Assembly (NCBI GenBank): GCA_963713815.1
Contig: CAVQNH010000033.1
Location: 28,402-92,401 of the forward strand
Direction of reading: 5' to 3'
Origin: RYN-230 sp963713815
GTDB taxonomy: Bacteria > Actinomycetota > Actinomycetes > Streptosporangiales > Streptosporangiaceae
Length of the DNA: 64,000 nucleotides
The position numbers and the translations under genes are program-made. Positions 41,955 to 50,930 of the stretch are shown here, in pieces. Below the pieces are notes generated by a model. That model was not told where the DNA came from. It did no database searches and worked only from the letters and a program-made list of their open reading frames with translations. Numbering within the stretch: the stretch's first letter is position 1; each line of letters starts with the position of its first letter.

Positions 41955-43355
41955 ATGCCATTGCACGAGCGCGACACCGTCCGCGAGCAGATGGAGGACT
42001 GCGTGTTCGCCGGGCACGACCTGACCCGGCCGGTGCCGAAGTACCGGTTCCCCCGGGACGAGACGCTGCCGAGAGATGTGTTCCAGCTCGTGTCCGACGA
42101 GGTGATGCTCGACGGCAACGCCCGCCAGAACCTGGCCACGTTCTGCCAGACCTGGGCGGAGCCCGAGTCGCTGGCGCTGATGGCGCTCTCGGTCAACAAG
42201 AACATGATCGACAAGGACGAGTATCCGCAGACCGCCGAGATAGAGGCCCGCTGCGTGCACATGCTGGCCGATCTCTGGCATGCGCCGGAAGCGGCCAACA
42301 CCGCGGGCGCCTCGGCCATCGGCTCCTCGGAGGCCTGCATGCTGGCGGGCATGGCAGCCAAGTGGCGCTGGCGGGCGAAGCGGCGGGCCGAAGGCAAGCC
42401 GACGGACAAACCGAACATGGTGTGCGGCCCGGTCCAGGTGGTGTGGCACAAGTTCGCCCGCTACTGGGACATCGAGATGCGCGAGGTCCCGATGTCCCAT
42501 GGCTCCTACGCCATGGACCCGGCCTCGATGCTCGAGCGGGTGGACGAGAACACGATCATGGTCGTCCCCACGTTCGGCGTGACCTATACCGGCGCCTACG
42601 AGGACGTGGCGGCTATGGCCAGCGCGCTCGACCGGCTGCAGGCCGAGACCGGCCTGGACATCGACATTCATGTCGACGGGGCCAGCGGCGCCTTCCTGGC
42701 CCCGTTCTGCGCGCCAGACGTGATTTTCGACTTCCGCCTCCCCCGGGTCAAGTCGATCAGCACCTCCGGGCACAAATTCGGGCTGGCCCCGGTGGGCGTC
42801 GGGTGGGTCATCTGGCGGGACCGCGAGGAACTCCCCGAGGACCTCATCTTCCACGTCAACTACCTGGGCGGCGACATGCCCGTCTTCCAGATCAACTTCT
42901 CCCGCCCGGCCGGGCAGGTCATCGCGCAGTACTACAACTTCATGCGCCTGGGCTATGAGGGCTACAAGAACATTCACGACGCGTCCTACGCCACCGGGCA
43001 GTACCTGGCCGCCGAGATCGTCAAGCTGGGGCCGTTCGAGCTGCTCTGTGACAGTAACCCGGCCACCGGGATCCCGACGGTGACGTGGCGCATCCGCGAA
43101 GGCGAGGACCCCGGCTACACGCTGTTCGACCTGGCCGACCGGCTGCGCACCGAGGGGTGGCAGGTACCGGCCTACACGCTCACCGGCGCCGCGTCCGACA
43201 TCCCCGTGCAGCGCATCCTGGTCCGCCTGGGCGTGAGCCAGGACCTGGCCTCCCTGCTCCTGGAGGATTTCCGGAAGGCCGTGGCCCACTTCGGGAAGCA
43301 TCCAGTCACGGTGCCCATGTCGAAGGAGGAGTCAGCCGGATTCAACCACCTGTAA
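41955..43355 (+). CDS. gadB: Glutamate decarboxylase
   Basis: 466 residues from ATG 41955, behind AAGGAGA. PLP enzyme of group II: DVDGASG-type HVDGASGAFLAPF, and Lys274 in STSGHKFGLAPVG forms the Schiff base. Length and layout equal E. coli GadB (466 residues). The penultimate residue is His (GFNHL), as in the E. coli enzyme, where His465 closes the active site at neutral pH. So acid activation is plausible. It converts glutamate to GABA and consumes a proton. No GadC antiporter is adjacent. Confidence 0.95.
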   Translation: MPLHERDTVREQMEDCVFAGHDLTRPVPKYRFPRDETLPRDVFQLVSDEVMLDGNARQNLATFCQTWAEPESLALMALSVNKNMIDKDEYPQTAEIEARCVHMLADLWHAPEAANTAGASAIGSSEACMLAGMAAKWRWRAKRRAEGKPTDKPNMVCGPVQVVWHKFARYWDIEMREVPMSHGSYAMDPASMLERVDENTIMVVPTFGVTYTGAYEDVAAMASALDRLQAETGLDIDIHVDGASGAFLAPFCAPDVIFDFRLPRVKSISTSGHKFGLAPVGVGWVIWRDREELPEDLIFHVNYLGGDMPVFQINFSRPAGQVIAQYYNFMRLGYEGYKNIHDASYATGQYLAAEIVKLGPFELLCDSNPATGIPTVTWRIREGEDPGYTLFDLADRLRTEGWQVPAYTLTGAASDIPVQRILVRLGVSQDLASLLLEDFRKAVAHFGKHPVTVPMSKEESAGFNHL

Positions 43356-43442
43356 CGCCTGTCCCGCTCGCTGTGCATCCAGCGGCCGGGGCCGAGTCCG
43401 GCGTGCAGAAAGTGACGGTTTGACTCACCCCTGCGGGGGGAG

Positions 43443-43458
43443 GCGGGCGAAGGCCCGC
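43443..43458 (+). terminator. Small hairpin after gad
   Basis: GCGGGC-GAAG-GCCCGC forms a 6-bp stem with a stable tetraloop-like turn about 90 bp after the gad stop. Confidence 0.35.
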
Positions 43459-43549
43459 GCGCGAGACGCTGAGCGAAATCGAGCCACGAGCCGGCGCGGT
43501 AACCGTCGCCGGCGGCGGAGCACCGGAGCGATCAGCCAGGGGGTACTCG

Positions 43550-44908
43550 ATGTCTGACGCCGGTCTCGCTGCGCCGGAGCCTGCTGCGGCAGGCCCAGGT
43601 CCCAGCCTGGACGAGCGCGCCGAGCTCGAACGTCTGCGCGCCGAGGTCAGCAGGCTGCACAACGAGCCGGCGGCGCCGCCGCACCGGCCGCACACCGGCT
43701 GGCGGTTTCCGGTCGCCCTGGTTCTCATCCTGGTGGGCTGCCTGCTGGCCCCGATCTCGGTGCTGGCCGTCTGGACCGCTAACGAAGTCTCGAGTACCAG
43801 CCGTTACGTGGACAACGTGGAGCCACTCGTCCACAATCCGGCCGTCCAGAATGCGCTCACCGACAAGATCACGACCGAGATCACCACCCACCTCAACGTG
43901 ACCGCGTACACCGATCAGGCCGCCGCGGCCCTGACCAGCCGCGGACTGACGCGCGTCGGGGCGCTGCTCCAGACGTTCGGCCCGTCGATCAGCAGCGCGG
44001 TCACCGGATTCATCCACGGCCAGGTGCACAAGATAGTGACCAGCCCGCAGTTCGCTCATATCTGGGTCCAGGCCAACACCGCTGTCCACCAGGAACTGGT
44101 CAAGGCCCTGTCCGGGCAGGGCAGCGGATCGGTCAGCGTCAGCAACGGGCAGGTCGTCCTCAGCCTCGGCCCGTTCATCAACCTGGTCAAGCAGGACCTG
44201 GTCAAGCGCGGTTTCACGCTCGTCAGCAAGCTGCCGGCCATCAACCCGACGCTGAGCCTGTTCTCGGCCAAGTACCTGGTCAAAGCGCAGAGCGGATACC
44301 GGCTCATCAACGACCTCAAGATCGTGCTGCCGATCCTGACCCTGGTGCTCCTGGCCCTCGGCGTGTACGTGGCCCGCAGCCACCGGCGGGCCCTGATCGG
44401 GGCGGGTCTCGGCCTGGCCGCGTCGATGGTGGTGCTCGGCGCCGGGCTGCTGATCTTCCGCGGCGTCTACCTGAACAGCGTGCCCAACGACGTGCTGCCC
44501 GCCGATGCGGCCGCCGCGCTGTTCGACACGCTCGTGCGGTTCATCAGGGAAGGGCTGCGCACGATCCTGGTCGTCGGCCTGGTCGTGGCCGCTGGTGCGT
44601 TCCTGACCGGGCCGTCGGTGAGCGCGGTCAGGACCCGGCGCGCCTTCACCTCGGGCCTCGCCTGGGTCCGGCGGAGCGGCGAGCACGCAGGCGTGCGGAC
44701 CGGCCCGGTGGGAACCTGGACCTACGCGCACCGCAAGGGGCTCCGGATCTCGGCCGTGGCGCTGGCCGCGCTGCTCTTCGTGTTCTGGGGACGGCCCACT
44801 GCCGTCGTCGTGGTGGTGATCGCCATCCTGCTGCTGGTCGTCCTCGGGCTGATCGAACTCATCGGCAGCAGGCCGCCCGCCCAGCCAGCGACACCGGCCG
44901 CCCCGTGA
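43550..44908 (+). CDS. Hypothetical multi-pass membrane protein
   Basis: 452 residues. A short coiled-coil-like N-terminus (LDERAELERLRAEVSRLHNE), TM1 (about 53-75), a ~180-residue extracellular domain (from TSRYVDNVEPLVHNPAVQNALTDKI to SAKYLVKAQSGYRL), then five helices (about 260-278, 285-305, 345-362, 395-410, 412-432). Similar proteins are common in actinomycetes and unnamed. The ATG at 43550 follows GGGGGTACTCG. It may belong with gad or with the downstream pair; the gaps of 194 and 62 bp do not settle it. Confidence 0.7.
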   Translation: MSDAGLAAPEPAAAGPGPSLDERAELERLRAEVSRLHNEPAAPPHRPHTGWRFPVALVLILVGCLLAPISVLAVWTANEVSSTSRYVDNVEPLVHNPAVQNALTDKITTEITTHLNVTAYTDQAAAALTSRGLTRVGALLQTFGPSISSAVTGFIHGQVHKIVTSPQFAHIWVQANTAVHQELVKALSGQGSGSVSVSNGQVVLSLGPFINLVKQDLVKRGFTLVSKLPAINPTLSLFSAKYLVKAQSGYRLINDLKIVLPILTLVLLALGVYVARSHRRALIGAGLGLAASMVVLGAGLLIFRGVYLNSVPNDVLPADAAAALFDTLVRFIREGLRTILVVGLVVAAGAFLTGPSVSAVRTRRAFTSGLAWVRRSGEHAGVRTGPVGTWTYAHRKGLRISAVALAALLFVFWGRPTAVVVVVIAILLLVVLGLIELIGSRPPAQPATPAAP

Positions 44909-44970
44909 GAGCCGCGGCGCCCCGGCCCCCGGGATACCCGCTGACTTCCCGGCGACGGTAGGCGGGCCCA

Positions 44971-45633
44971 GTGATCCTGCAAGCGGCCGGGCTGGCGGTG
45001 CTGGCCGCGATCTCCCCGACCGCGCTGCTGGTGGCCGCCGTCTACCTCGGCTCCGCCCGGCCGAGGCTGGTCGGCACGCTCTACCTGGCCGGCGCGATCA
45101 TCATGAGCCTGGTCATGGGCCTCGTCGTCATCGCGATCCTCCGGAACACCGGCCTGAGCCACCGCAGCGCGCACACCCCCCGCTACGGCCTGCGTCTCGG
45201 CCTCGGGGTGGTGCTGCTCGCGGCGGGCGCCTTGCTGGCCCGGCGGAAGCCGAAGATGCCCGACCCCGACAAGAAGCAGGGGCTCGTGTCACGGATGATC
45301 GCCAATCCCGCCCCGGCCAGCGCGTTCGCCGTCGGCCTGCTCCTGTTCGCCCCGGGCATCACGTTCATCGCCGCCCTCCAGGTGATCGCCACGGCCAACG
45401 CGAGCATCGAATCCACCACGGTGGCCGTCATCGTCGTCGTGATCATCAACGCGGCCTTCGTGTGGCTGCCCCTGCTGCTGCACCTGATCGCGCCCGGCCT
45501 GACCACGAAGCGCCTGACGGCTTTCAACGGCTGGCTGCGCGCGAACGGGAATAAGATCCTCATCTGTGTGCTGATCGTGGGAGGGGCAATCATGGTCGGT
45601 AACGGCATCTACGGGCTGGTCGGCGGCGGATGA
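44971..45633 (+). CDS. GAP/Sap-family (LysE-like) membrane protein
   Basis: 220 residues, six membrane helices: LQAAGLAVLAAISPTALLVAAVYLG, GTLYLAGAIIMSLVMGLVVIAIL and others, with a cytosolic RRKPKMPDPDKKQG loop in the middle. The fold resembles the mycobacterial GAP/Sap proteins that help export glycolipids, and LysE amino-acid exporters. Substrate unknown. GTG start at 44971. Its stop overlaps the next gene start by 4 nt. Confidence 0.75.
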   Translation: MILQAAGLAVLAAISPTALLVAAVYLGSARPRLVGTLYLAGAIIMSLVMGLVVIAILRNTGLSHRSAHTPRYGLRLGLGVVLLAAGALLARRKPKMPDPDKKQGLVSRMIANPAPASAFAVGLLLFAPGITFIAALQVIATANASIESTTVAVIVVVIINAAFVWLPLLLHLIAPGLTTKRLTAFNGWLRANGNKILICVLIVGGAIMVGNGIYGLVGGG

Positions 45634-46253
45634 CGCGCACGCCCGGCCGCCCCGGCCGGCCGCGGCATCACCCGCCAGGCATGATTCCCGCCATGGCGGC
45701 CTGGCTGATACTCGGAGCCGTGGACCCGCGTGACCGGCTACGCAGCGCTGGCAAACGTCTCACCGACCCCGCGGAGGCTCTGGCCCAGCGCGTCGCGGAG
45801 CGCGTGGTCGACCTGGTGGTCGAGGTCCTGGACGTCAACGCGCTGATGCAACGGCTCGACCTGAATGCCGTTCTCCGGCGCGTCGACGTGACGGCTCTCC
45901 TCGATCAGGTCGACCTGAACGACCTGATCAGCCGGGTTGACCTGAACGCCGTGCTGGCCCGGGTCGACGTGAATGATCTGGTGCAGCGCCTCGACATAGA
46001 CGAGCTGGTGGAGCAGACCGACCTCGGCGCGGTGATCGCCCGTTCCTCGGGCGGGGTGGCGACTGAGGCGCTGGACGCGGCGCGGAGCCAGGCGGTGGGG
46101 ATGGATCAGTTCATCGACCGCTGGGTGCAGCGCGCCCTCCGGCGCCACCATCCCGGACCCGTGGCACCAGGGGGGCCGGACGGCCGGGAGCCTCCGGTGC
46201 CGCCGGACGGGCCCGCCCCGGCACTCTCGCAGCCCGGCCAGGATCAGTCATGA
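45630..46253 (+). CDS. Repeat protein with DLNxLxxRVD units
   Basis: 207 residues. The middle (about 67-140) is a run of 9-11-residue units: VLDVNALMQRL, DLNAVLRRV, DVTALLDQV, DLNDLISRV, DLNAVLARV, DVNDLVQRL, DIDELVEQT, DLGAVI. It continues to EALDAARSQAVGMDQFIDRWVQRALRR, which in mycobacterial proteins lies directly before an RDD domain. Here a TGA (46251) separates it from the RDD part in the same frame. It may be a coiled or solenoid cytosolic region. The start at 45630 is coupled to the previous gene; a later ATG (45681) is possible. Confidence 0.7.
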   Translation: MTRTPGRPGRPRHHPPGMIPAMAAWLILGAVDPRDRLRSAGKRLTDPAEALAQRVAERVVDLVVEVLDVNALMQRLDLNAVLRRVDVTALLDQVDLNDLISRVDLNAVLARVDVNDLVQRLDIDELVEQTDLGAVIARSSGGVATEALDAARSQAVGMDQFIDRWVQRALRRHHPGPVAPGGPDGREPPVPPDGPAPALSQPGQDQS

Positions 46254-46826
46254 GCGGCCGCGCGCGCCCCAGGCTGGGTCACCTCGCAGGGGCACTATGC
46301 AGGCTCGGTTTCCCGGCTGCTGGCCTTCATCATCGACGCCGCGGTCAGTGCGGGGATATTCGCGCTGGGACTCGCGATCGCCAACCTGGTGTGGGAGGTG
46401 GTGACGGGGCATTCGGTGCACTGGACCCGGGCCAATATCGTCGTCGCCATCATCTTCGTGCTCTGGGAGTTCTTCTACTTCGGATACTCATGGGCGGCCA
46501 GCGGGCGGACCTTCGGCATGGCCGTGCTGGGCATCCGCGTGGTCGGCGTGGACGGCGCGGCCCTGGACCCGTGGCGGGGAGTAGTCCGCGCGCTGGTGTT
46601 CCCGCTCAGCTTCCTCTTCCTGGGCCTGGGCTTCCTGGGCATCCTCGTGCAGCGCGAGCATCGTGCCCTGCACGATCTCATCGCAGGCAGCTGCGTGGTT
46701 TATGCGTGGGATGCGCGAGCCGCCCGGCTGCGGTTCCTGGCCCGCGACGCGGAGACCAGCGTGAACGGCAGTGCACCGAGCCCGGCAGGCGCGGGCCGCC
46801 CGGGTCAGGCCGGTGGTTCGGTGTAG
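46250..46826 (+). CDS. RDD family protein, start disrupted
   Basis: The RDD domain is read in frame 0 from about 46254: VTSQGHYAGSVSRLLAFIIDAAVSAG (Arg/Asp), TRANIVVAIIFVLWEFFYFGYSWAASGRTFGMAVLGIRVVG and LVFPLSFLFLGLGFLGILVQREHRALHDLIAG. No start codon in that frame precedes TGG GTC; the ATG at 46250 (overlapping the previous stop) is in frame 2. One extra base around 46262-46270, or the TGA at 46251 being an error, would join it to its start or to the repeat gene. In mycobacteria the repeats and RDD are one protein. Confidence 0.7.
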
Positions 46827-47026
46827 CGGCGCTCCTCGTACACCTCGGTCCGCGGCCGCCCGCGCCGCCGGGCCAGGAACACCAGGGAGATGATCAGGCC
46901 TATCGCCCCGGCGATTATCAGGATCACGCCGATGATCTGGAGATCGACGTGCGCGGGCTTCCAGGTGATACCGAATCGGAGGATTGCGCCGATCATCATC
47001 AGCGCGATGCTTCCGCCAATGGTCAC
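46805..47026 (-). CDS. DUF6458-like small membrane protein
   Basis: 73 residues from GTG 47026. MTIGGSIALMMIGAILRFGI and IIGVILIIAGAIGLIISLVFLARRRGR are two helices, followed by a charged tail with RTEVYEERRY. The family (DUF6458) consists of tiny actinobacterial membrane proteins of unknown role. The start overlaps the ndh stop (GTGA), so it is the last gene of the cyd-ndh operon. Its 3' end overlaps the convergent RDD gene by 22 bp. Confidence 0.75.
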   Translation of the reverse strand: MTIGGSIALMMIGAILRFGITWKPAHVDLQIIGVILIIAGAIGLIISLVFLARRRGRPRTEVYEERRYTEPPA

Positions 47027-48422
47027 GGGCGGGCCACCTTCCCGCCGGCGTCGACGCCGCCGGGGGCTGCGGGCGACTGAGCAGCTGGCGGCGGGTCGGT
47101 GCTGTCCAGCGGAAGCGTGTAGACGTCCCGCAGCTTCCGAGCTGCTGGGTGGTGAAGGTCCGCTCGCGGCGCAGGTTGCGGGCGAAGGCCAGCCACCAGG
47201 TGAGCAGGGCACCGACGCGGTTGCGGTAGCCAGTCAGGAACGCGATGTGGATGAACAGCCAGATGACCCAGCCCGCGAACCCGCCGACCTGCAGCGGCCC
47301 GGCTGAGACCACGGCCCGGCCCCGGGAGATGTAGGCCGCCGAGCCGAGGTCATGGTAGCGGAATGGCTTCTCGGCCATGTTTCCCGCCGCCCGGCGCCGG
47401 AGGCGGTGGCCGGTGTACAGCCCGGTCTGCATGGCCACCTCGGCCACCCCGGGCAGCTTGTCCAGGCTCATCATGTCGCCGAGGACGGAGATCTCGGGAT
47501 GGCCGGGGATGGTCAGGTCCTTCTCGACCATGATGCGCCCGGCCCGGTCGCTGTGGGCACCGGTGGCGGCGGCCAGCGCGGCGGCGACGGGCGGCGCCTC
47601 CACCCCGGCCGTCCACAGCACCGTGTTGGCGTCGTAGCGGGTCTCCTCGCCGGCCTTATCGCGGACGAGTACCCAGCCCTGGTCGACGTGGGTGACGATC
47701 GAGCCCATGTGCTGCTCGACCCCCAGCTTGTCCAGGCTGCTGGCCGCCTTCTGCGACAATTTCGGGCCGAACACGGCCAGTGGCGCGCTGCCGCCGTCGA
47801 ACAGCAGGACCCGCGCGTCCTCCGGCTCGAAGGTCCGGAACTCGGAGCGGAGCGTGATGGTGGCCACCTCCCGCAGCTGGCCCGCCAGCTCGACACCGGT
47901 CGGGCCGGCCCCCACCAGGACGAACGTCAGCCAGGCGCGGCGTTCCTCCGGGGTCGCCGCCGTCTGGGCCATCTCGAACGCGCCGTAGACCCGGCGGCGG
48001 ATGGCCAGCGCGTCCGAGATCGTCTTCATGCCCGGGGCCCAGCGGGCGAACTCGTCATGGCCGAAATAGGACTGGCGGACCCCGGCCGCCACGATGAGAT
48101 CGTCGTAGCCGTACTCGAGGCGGTCGCCACCGACCCGCCGGGCGATCACCCGGCGGCCGGCGATATCGAAATCGGTGACCTCGGCCATCACGACGTCCAC
48201 GTTCTTATGCTTCTGGAGCAGATCACGCAGCGGGGTGGCGATCTTCCCCTCGGACAGGATGCCCGTCGCGCACTGATAAAGCAGCGGCGCGAATACGTGG
48301 TGCTGGGACCGGTCGATCATCGTCACCGAGACGTCACTGCGCTTCAGGGCGCGGGCCGCGAACAGGCCGGCGAAGCCGCCGCCCACGATCACCACACGGC
48401 GCGGGCCAGATGGGTCTGTCAT
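47023..48422 (-). CDS. ndh: Type II NADH dehydrogenase (one frameshift near 47140)
   Basis: About 466 residues. FAD motif VVIVGGGFAGLFAARALK, NAD motif VLVGAGPTGVELAGQL, TAGVEAPP, ISVLGDM and the membrane-binding C-terminal helix (VGGFAGWVIWLFIHIAFLTGYRNRVGALLTWW). After TTQQLG the frame is off; adding one A to GGAAGC gives KLRDVYTLPLDSTDPPPAAQ and a stop at 47023 that overlaps the next GTG. It oxidises NADH and reduces quinone without pumping protons, feeding cytochrome bd encoded upstream. Confidence 0.9.
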
Positions 48423-48442
48423 TGCCTGCTCCAGTCCGTCAT

Positions 48443-49820
48443 TCAGCCAGCGGGATCGTGCCAGGTGTCCCGCTCGGGCAGCAGCCGGTCCGCTTCCTCC
48501 GGCCCCCAGCTGGCCTTGCGGTAGGGATGCACGGGGCCGACGTCGCCCAGCACCGGGTCCACGACCTCCCAGGCGGCTTCGACCGTGTCCTGGCGGGCGA
48601 ACAGCCAGCGGTCGCCGTCCAGGGCCGCGCCGATGAGCCGGTCATAGGGACGCATGTCCGAACCCGCCTGGCCCGGAGAAAGTCAGGTCTTCCTGCAGCG
48701 GCTCCATCCCGCCACCGGGCTTCTTGCCCGCCAGCGTCAGGCCCACCGCGGTCTCCGGCCAGATCCGGAACCGCAGCGAGTCCCGGACGGCGAACGGGTC
48801 GATCCCGAATACGTCATGCGGCGGCTTCCGGAAGCGGATGTCGATCTCGGTCGCGGTGACCGGCATGCACTTGGCCGCCCGGATCAGGATCGGCACGTCC
48901 TGCCAGCGCCAGGTGTCGGCGGCGAGCCGGACCGCGACGTAGGTCTCCGTCGTCGATTTCGGGTCGACGCCATCGACGTCGAGATATCCCTGGTACTGGC
49001 CCTTCACGGTGTCCTCGGGGGTCAGCGGCCGCAGCGCGGAGATCACCCGTGACTTGGCCTCCCGCCAGTCGGCCAGGCCCGGCCGGTCCGGCGGTTCGGC
49101 CAGCACGGTGGCCAGCACCTGGAGCATGTGGTTCTGGACCACGTCCCGGATGGCGCCGGTCCGGTCGTAGAACCGGCCGCGGTCAGCGACGTCGAACGCC
49201 TCGGCCATCGTGATCTGGATGCTCTCCACGTAGGTCCGGTTGAGCAGCGGCTCGATCACCGAGTTGGCGAACCGGACGAACAGCACGTTCTCCACCGGAT
49301 CAAAGGCCAGCCAGTCGTCAACCCGGAAGATCGCATCTTCCGCGAAGTACTGGTGCATGGTGTCGTTGAGCTGCCGCGAGCTGGCCAGGTCGGTACCGAA
49401 CGGCTTCTCCACCATCACCCGCGCATTCTTGGCCCGCCCGGCGGTGGCGATGCCCTGCGCGATGCGGCCGAACAGCGGGGGCGGCACCTCCAGGTAGAAC
49501 AGCACCTGGGTGCCGGCGCCGATCTCGTCCGACATCGCCTTATAGGTGGCGTCGTCGTCGAGATCCCCGTCGACGTACCGGAGCAGCCCGAGCATCTTCT
49601 GGGCGGCCGGAGTCTTGGGGTCCATGTGGTTGAGCCGCAGCGAGGCCTCCGCGTAGTCGCGGAACTGCTCCAGCCCCCAGCCGCTCTTCGCCACCCCGAT
49701 GACCGGGACGTTGAGCACGCCGCGGTCAACCAGGCCGACCAGCGCCGGGAAGGTCTCGATCTTGGCCAGGTCACCGGTGGCCCCGAAGATCACGAGTGCG
49801 TCAACTTGGTTCGTGGTCAT
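48443..49820 (-). CDS. Glucose-6-phosphate dehydrogenase-like protein (one frameshift near 48663)
   Basis: About 460 residues. NADP loop VIFGATGDLA, MVEKPFG, and the catalytic His in GAIRDVVQNHMLQV follow the family. The normal DHYLGK substrate-phosphate motif is replaced by VDDWLAFD (His to Asp, Lys to Phe). The C-terminal piece (MRPYDRLIGAALDGDRWLFARQDTVEAAWEVVDPVL) is in another frame; deleting one C in GGGCCAGGC gives TFSGQAGSDMRPYDRL. The ATG overlaps the cydB stop (ATGA), so it is translated as part of the respiratory operon. G6P may not be its substrate. The C-terminal SWGPEEADRLL motif is typical for the family. Confidence 0.8.
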
Positions 49821-50923
49821 TTCCGCTCCCTGTTTCGATCACAATCCGTGTTCCCCCGACGGGGCAGCCCCATCGGGGTTGGCGTGTGCGGACCAGGCGC
49901 GCCTGCCGGCGTGCCCCGCTGAGGTGTGGGCTCGAACTCCTGCCTGCTGACCCGCCGCCGGAAGACGTAGTAGGTCCAGGTCTGGTAGGCCAGGACGAAC
50001 GGCAGGAAGATGATGACGACGACCGTCATCACCTTGAGCGAGTACGCTCCGGACGCGGTGTTGTGGACCGTGAGGTTGTAGGCCGCGTTGGTGCTGGAGA
50101 CCATCACGTTGGGATACAGGCCGGTGAAGATGGCCACGATGCTGGCCGCCATCGTGACCGTGGTCGCGGCGAAGGCGAACCCCTCACGGTGGTCGTAGAC
50201 CAGCCAGATGGCGGCGATGACGGCGAGCACGGCGAGCAGTTCGACCGGGTTGAGGAAGAACGTGCTGCTGGCGGTCACGTGCGTCCAGATCGCGAAGGCC
50301 ACGACGGCGGCGCCCGTGACCGGGGCTACCCGGCGGGCCAGGCGCCCCGAGCGTTCGCGCATGTCGCCGGTGGTCTTCAGGGACAGGAACGTCGCGCCGT
50401 GCAGCAGGCAGATCAGCACCAGGGTGATCCCGGTAAATAGCCCGTAGGGCTGCAGCAGGCCCCAGAATGATCCGGTGTATTCCTGGCTGGCGTTGATGGG
50501 CAGGCCGTGCAGGAAGTCGCCCAGCACCACGCCGATCAGGAACGGGGCCAGCAGGCTGCCGACGGTGAGCAAGAGGTCCCAGGTGCGGCGCCAGCGCAGC
50601 GCGTCGCGCTTGCCCCGGTACTCAAAGGACACGCCGCGGACGATCAGCGAGGCCAGCAGGATCACCACCGCCAGGTAGAAGCCCGAAAAAGCTGTGGCGT
50701 ACCAGCCGGGGAACGCCGCGAACATGGCGGCGCCGGCGACGATCAGCCAGACCTCGTTGCCGTCCCACAGCGGCCCGATCGTGTTGATGGCCGCCCGGCG
50801 GCTGGCCTCATCCTTGCCAACCAGGCTGTGCAGCATGCCGACGCCGAAGTCGAAGCCTTCCAGGACGAAGAATCCCGTCCACAGGACCGTGATGACGATG
50901 AACCAGAACGGCACGAGTTTCAT
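49817..50923 (-). CDS. cydB: Cytochrome bd ubiquinol oxidase subunit II
   Basis: 368 residues, about nine helices. Family signature: FWFIVITVLWTGFFVLEGFDFGVGML, GPLWDGNEVWLIVAGAAMFAAFPGWYAT, SFEYRGKRD, and the C-terminal AYQTWTYYVFRRRV. With CydA it reduces oxygen to water using quinol. Begins 7 bp after cydA. A longer C-terminal Arg/Pro-rich tail (about 25 residues) is unusual and runs into the next start codon. No cydCD genes are in the window. Confidence 0.95.
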   Translation of the reverse strand: MKLVPFWFIVITVLWTGFFVLEGFDFGVGMLHSLVGKDEASRRAAINTIGPLWDGNEVWLIVAGAAMFAAFPGWYATAFSGFYLAVVILLASLIVRGVSFEYRGKRDALRWRRTWDLLLTVGSLLAPFLIGVVLGDFLHGLPINASQEYTGSFWGLLQPYGLFTGITLVLICLLHGATFLSLKTTGDMRERSGRLARRVAPVTGAAVVAFAIWTHVTASSTFFLNPVELLAVLAVIAAIWLVYDHREGFAFAATTVTMAASIVAIFTGLYPNVMVSSTNAAYNLTVHNTASGAYSLKVMTVVVIIFLPFVLAYQTWTYYVFRRRVSRQEFEPTPQRGTPAGAPGPHTPTPMGLPRRGNTDCDRNRERK

Positions 50924-50930
50924 CGGGACC

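Noticed and set aside
43550..44908. Toxin-immunity or effector role for the large membrane protein
   Set aside because: No toxin, signal peptide or pairing is visible; only a generic multi-pass layout can be supported.
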